Source: CAYHYG01 sp964360835 (GTDB lineage Bacteria; Patescibacteriota; Patescibacteriia; UBA1558; 2-01-FULL-52-15). Taken from it: DNA of 8,093 nucleotides. The stretch's first letter is position 1. Each line of letters opens with the position of its first letter. The DNA is taken from contig CAYHYG010000038.1 of assembly GCA_964360835.1 (NCBI GenBank), forward strand, positions 1 through 8,093, read 5' to 3'. Shown here piece after piece: positions 6,797 to 8,093 of the stretch. A model generated the notes under the pieces. That model was not told the DNA's origin. It ran no database searches and was given only the letters and a program-made list of their open reading frames with translations. Both the position numbers and the translations under genes were made by a program.

Positions 6797-8093
6797 ATGA
6801 AAAGATTTCTTATTGGGATTATCTCCATCATATCAATCATATCGCCACTGGTACGGGTCTTGGCCTATGTACCGAATGATACGCAAATTGCTCAACAGGC
6901 TTACCTGACTCGTGTCCGGGCTTATGATGGCTGGGATTTGATGTCAGCCGAGGCTAAAGCTCGTCCTATAGTGGTGGCGGTCTTGGATACGGGGATAGAT
7001 ATACATCATCCAGATCTGGTCGATTCACTCTGGACCAATGATCGGGAAATTCCCAATAACGGCTTGGATGACGATAACAATAGCTATATTGACGATGTCT
7101 ATGGCTGGAATTTCGTGGAGTCAAATAACAATATCAGCCCTGTTACCAGTGTGGAATTTCTACCTGAAGCTTTGAATCACGGTACCGTTATCGCCGGCAT
7201 TATTGCTGCCGGTTTTGATAACGGTCGTGGCATCGCTGGGTTGACACCAAATGCCAGGATAATGTCCATCAGAGCTCTGGATAGTCGGGGCAACGGTAAC
7301 ACCTTGGTTTTGGCTCAAGCTATTGATTATGCGGTTGAGAATGGGGCGGAAATTATTAATTTAAGTTTAGTTGGACGCCAGGTTGATCCGCAGTTGGCAG
7401 AGTCTATCAAGAATGCTTACAATCACGGCGTAGCTATAGTAGCCGCGGCCGGAAATGAAGAAAAAAATGGTGCTAACCTGAATCTTGATCCCCACTATCC
7501 TGTCTGTGAAGTTGATAACCTCAATCGTGTCTTGGGAGTGGCTGCTTTAAATCTTGATAACACTCTCAGTTCATTTTCTAACTACGGTTCATCCTGTATT
7601 GATCTGTCAGCTCCTGGAACCGGTATTTTTTCTACTACGGTCTATGACCCTGAGCACAAATTAACCGAATATTATTCTGGTGGTTGGAATGGAACGTCTG
7701 TAGCCTCACCAATAGTGGCGGGTGTATTGGCTAATATGAAGAAGGTGGCTCCACAGCTACGTCTGGAACAGCTCTATGATATTCTGATTGACCAGAGCAA
7801 AAGCTTGGAAAGTTCTAATCCGGGAAACTATGCGGAGTTAGGTAGCGGTCAAGTAGATATGGTAGCAAGTTTGACTAAAGCTAATGAAATTGCCTCCCTT
7901 GTTGAGTCGTCTTTGGTAACGTCTGCAGCTCAAGGTACTTCCTTGATTTCTGTTTTTAGTTCCAACGGAGTCATCACAAATTCTTGGTATGCTTATGACA
8001 AGGGTTACCTGATAGGAGCTACGGTCGCCACAGCCAGAGATAGTCGTGAGACAGGGTCTCTGGTAGTTACGGCTCCAGCTCGTAACGGGGGGC
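6797..8093 (+). CDS. secreted S8 subtilisin-like serine protease, 3'-truncated by the window edge
   Basis: The frame is open for 432 codons to the window end. Residues 1-23 form a Sec signal peptide (K2 R3, a hydrophobic Ile-rich core, cleavage after V-L-A23). The chain then starts YVPNDTQIAQQAY, closely resembling the first residues of mature thermitase, so there is no room for an I9 propeptide. The catalytic triad is complete: D64 in VLDTGID, H128 in NHGTVIAGI and S301 in GTSVASP, with oxyanion N220 in AAAGNEE. An insert around 86-105 (NNGLDDDNNSYIDDVYGWNF), rich in Asp and Asn, probably binds calcium and is common in bacterial thermitase-like subtilases. The catalytic domain ends near residue 355; a C-terminal extension follows. 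The substrate is unknown; it could act on surface or extracellular proteins. It has its own promoter, divergent from the polysaccharide genes. Start choice is supported by the signal peptide and the -10 box. Confidence 0.94.
   Translation, partial: MKRFLIGIISIISIISPLVRVLAYVPNDTQIAQQAYLTRVRAYDGWDLMSAEAKARPIVVAVLDTGIDIHHPDLVDSLWTNDREIPNNGLDDDNNSYIDDVYGWNFVESNNNISPVTSVEFLPEALNHGTVIAGIIAAGFDNGRGIAGLTPNARIMSIRALDSRGNGNTLVLAQAIDYAVENGAEIINLSLVGRQVDPQLAESIKNAYNHGVAIVAAAGNEEKNGANLNLDPHYPVCEVDNLNRVLGVAALNLDNTLSSFSNYGSSCIDLSAPGTGIFSTTVYDPEHKLTEYYSGGWNGTSVASPIVAGVLANMKKVAPQLRLEQLYDILIDQSKSLESSNPGNYAELGSGQVDMVASLTKANEIASLVESSLVTSAAQGTSLISVFSSNGVITNSWYAYDKGYLIGATVATARDSRETGSLVVTAPARNGG
7943..8093 (+). other. 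start of an FG-GAP/VCBS-like repeat in the protease C-terminal extension
   Basis: Residues about 383-432 read LISVFSSNGVITNSWYAYD, then GATVATARDSRETGSLVVTAP and ARNGG, with the next codon starting in C. The order (a -V-F-x-S-N-G- strand, an F/W-x-A-Y-D segment, a G-x-x-V-A-T-A strand, then V-T-A-P-x-x-x-G-G) matches beta-propeller-like repeats of the FG-GAP/VCBS kind, which in other proteins continue as GGPHVRVF (from memory). The usual DxDxDG calcium loop is degraded here to ARDSRETG. The repeat runs out of the window, so copy number is unknown. Confidence 0.5.

Noticed and set aside
1..8093. Recoding of TGA (Gracilibacteria/SR1-type code)
   Set aside because: TGA ends gmd and the cupin gene exactly where the family ends and the next gene starts, and no in-frame TGA interrupts any gene.

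Overview
The window is a piece of a bacterial surface-polysaccharide (capsule, exopolysaccharide or O-antigen-like) locus, followed by the start of a secreted protease gene. The DNA is moderately AT-rich and very compact. TGA is used as a normal stop (gmd, cupin). Most starts lack a clear Shine-Dalgarno sequence, and the protease carries a C-terminal repeat of a type I associate with candidate-phyla genomes. Together these suggest a Patescibacteria/CPR-like or similar uncultured bacterium. That placement is inference, because the window has no marker gene.

Positions 1-4087, plus strand: five tightly packed genes that look like one operon. They are the 3' part of GDP-mannose 4,6-dehydratase (gmd), a sugar C-methyltransferase of the TylC3/NovU/TcaB9 type, a small cupin resembling sugar-nucleotide isomerases, a GT4 glycosyltransferase, and a small class I methyltransferase. 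Three of the four junctions overlap (20, 4 and 26 bp) and the fourth has a 6-bp gap. Gmd makes GDP-4-keto-6-deoxymannose. A C-methyltransferase and a cupin directly downstream suggest conversion to a branched, C-methylated deoxysugar, which the GT4 enzyme or another transferase could use. The last methyltransferase could cap or decorate the glycan.

Positions 4084-6713, minus strand: a two-gene unit made of a polytopic phosphoglycosyl transferase (WbaP/WcaJ type), which starts glycan assembly on the lipid carrier, and a Wzx-like flippase, which exports the lipid-linked product. It converges on the plus-strand operon with a 4-bp overlap of the stop codons (TTAA). No polymerase (Wzy) and no GDP-mannose supply genes are present, so the locus must continue upstream or lie elsewhere.

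Positions 6714-6796: the only real intergenic region (83 bp), a divergent promoter region. The minus-strand promoter (TTGACA, 17 bp, TATTCT) ends 7 nt before the phosphoglycosyl transferase ATG. The plus-strand extended -10 (TGTTATAAT) ends 11 nt before the protease ATG. Both transcripts are therefore predicted to be leaderless or nearly so. A 13-bp inverted repeat between the two promoters is a candidate operator.

Positions 6797-8093, plus strand: the 5' part of a secreted S8 subtilisin-like protease with a complete catalytic triad, no room for an I9 propeptide, and a C-terminal extension that begins like an FG-GAP/VCBS-type repeat before the window ends. I see no RNA genes, mobile elements, CRISPR arrays or clear intrinsic terminators.
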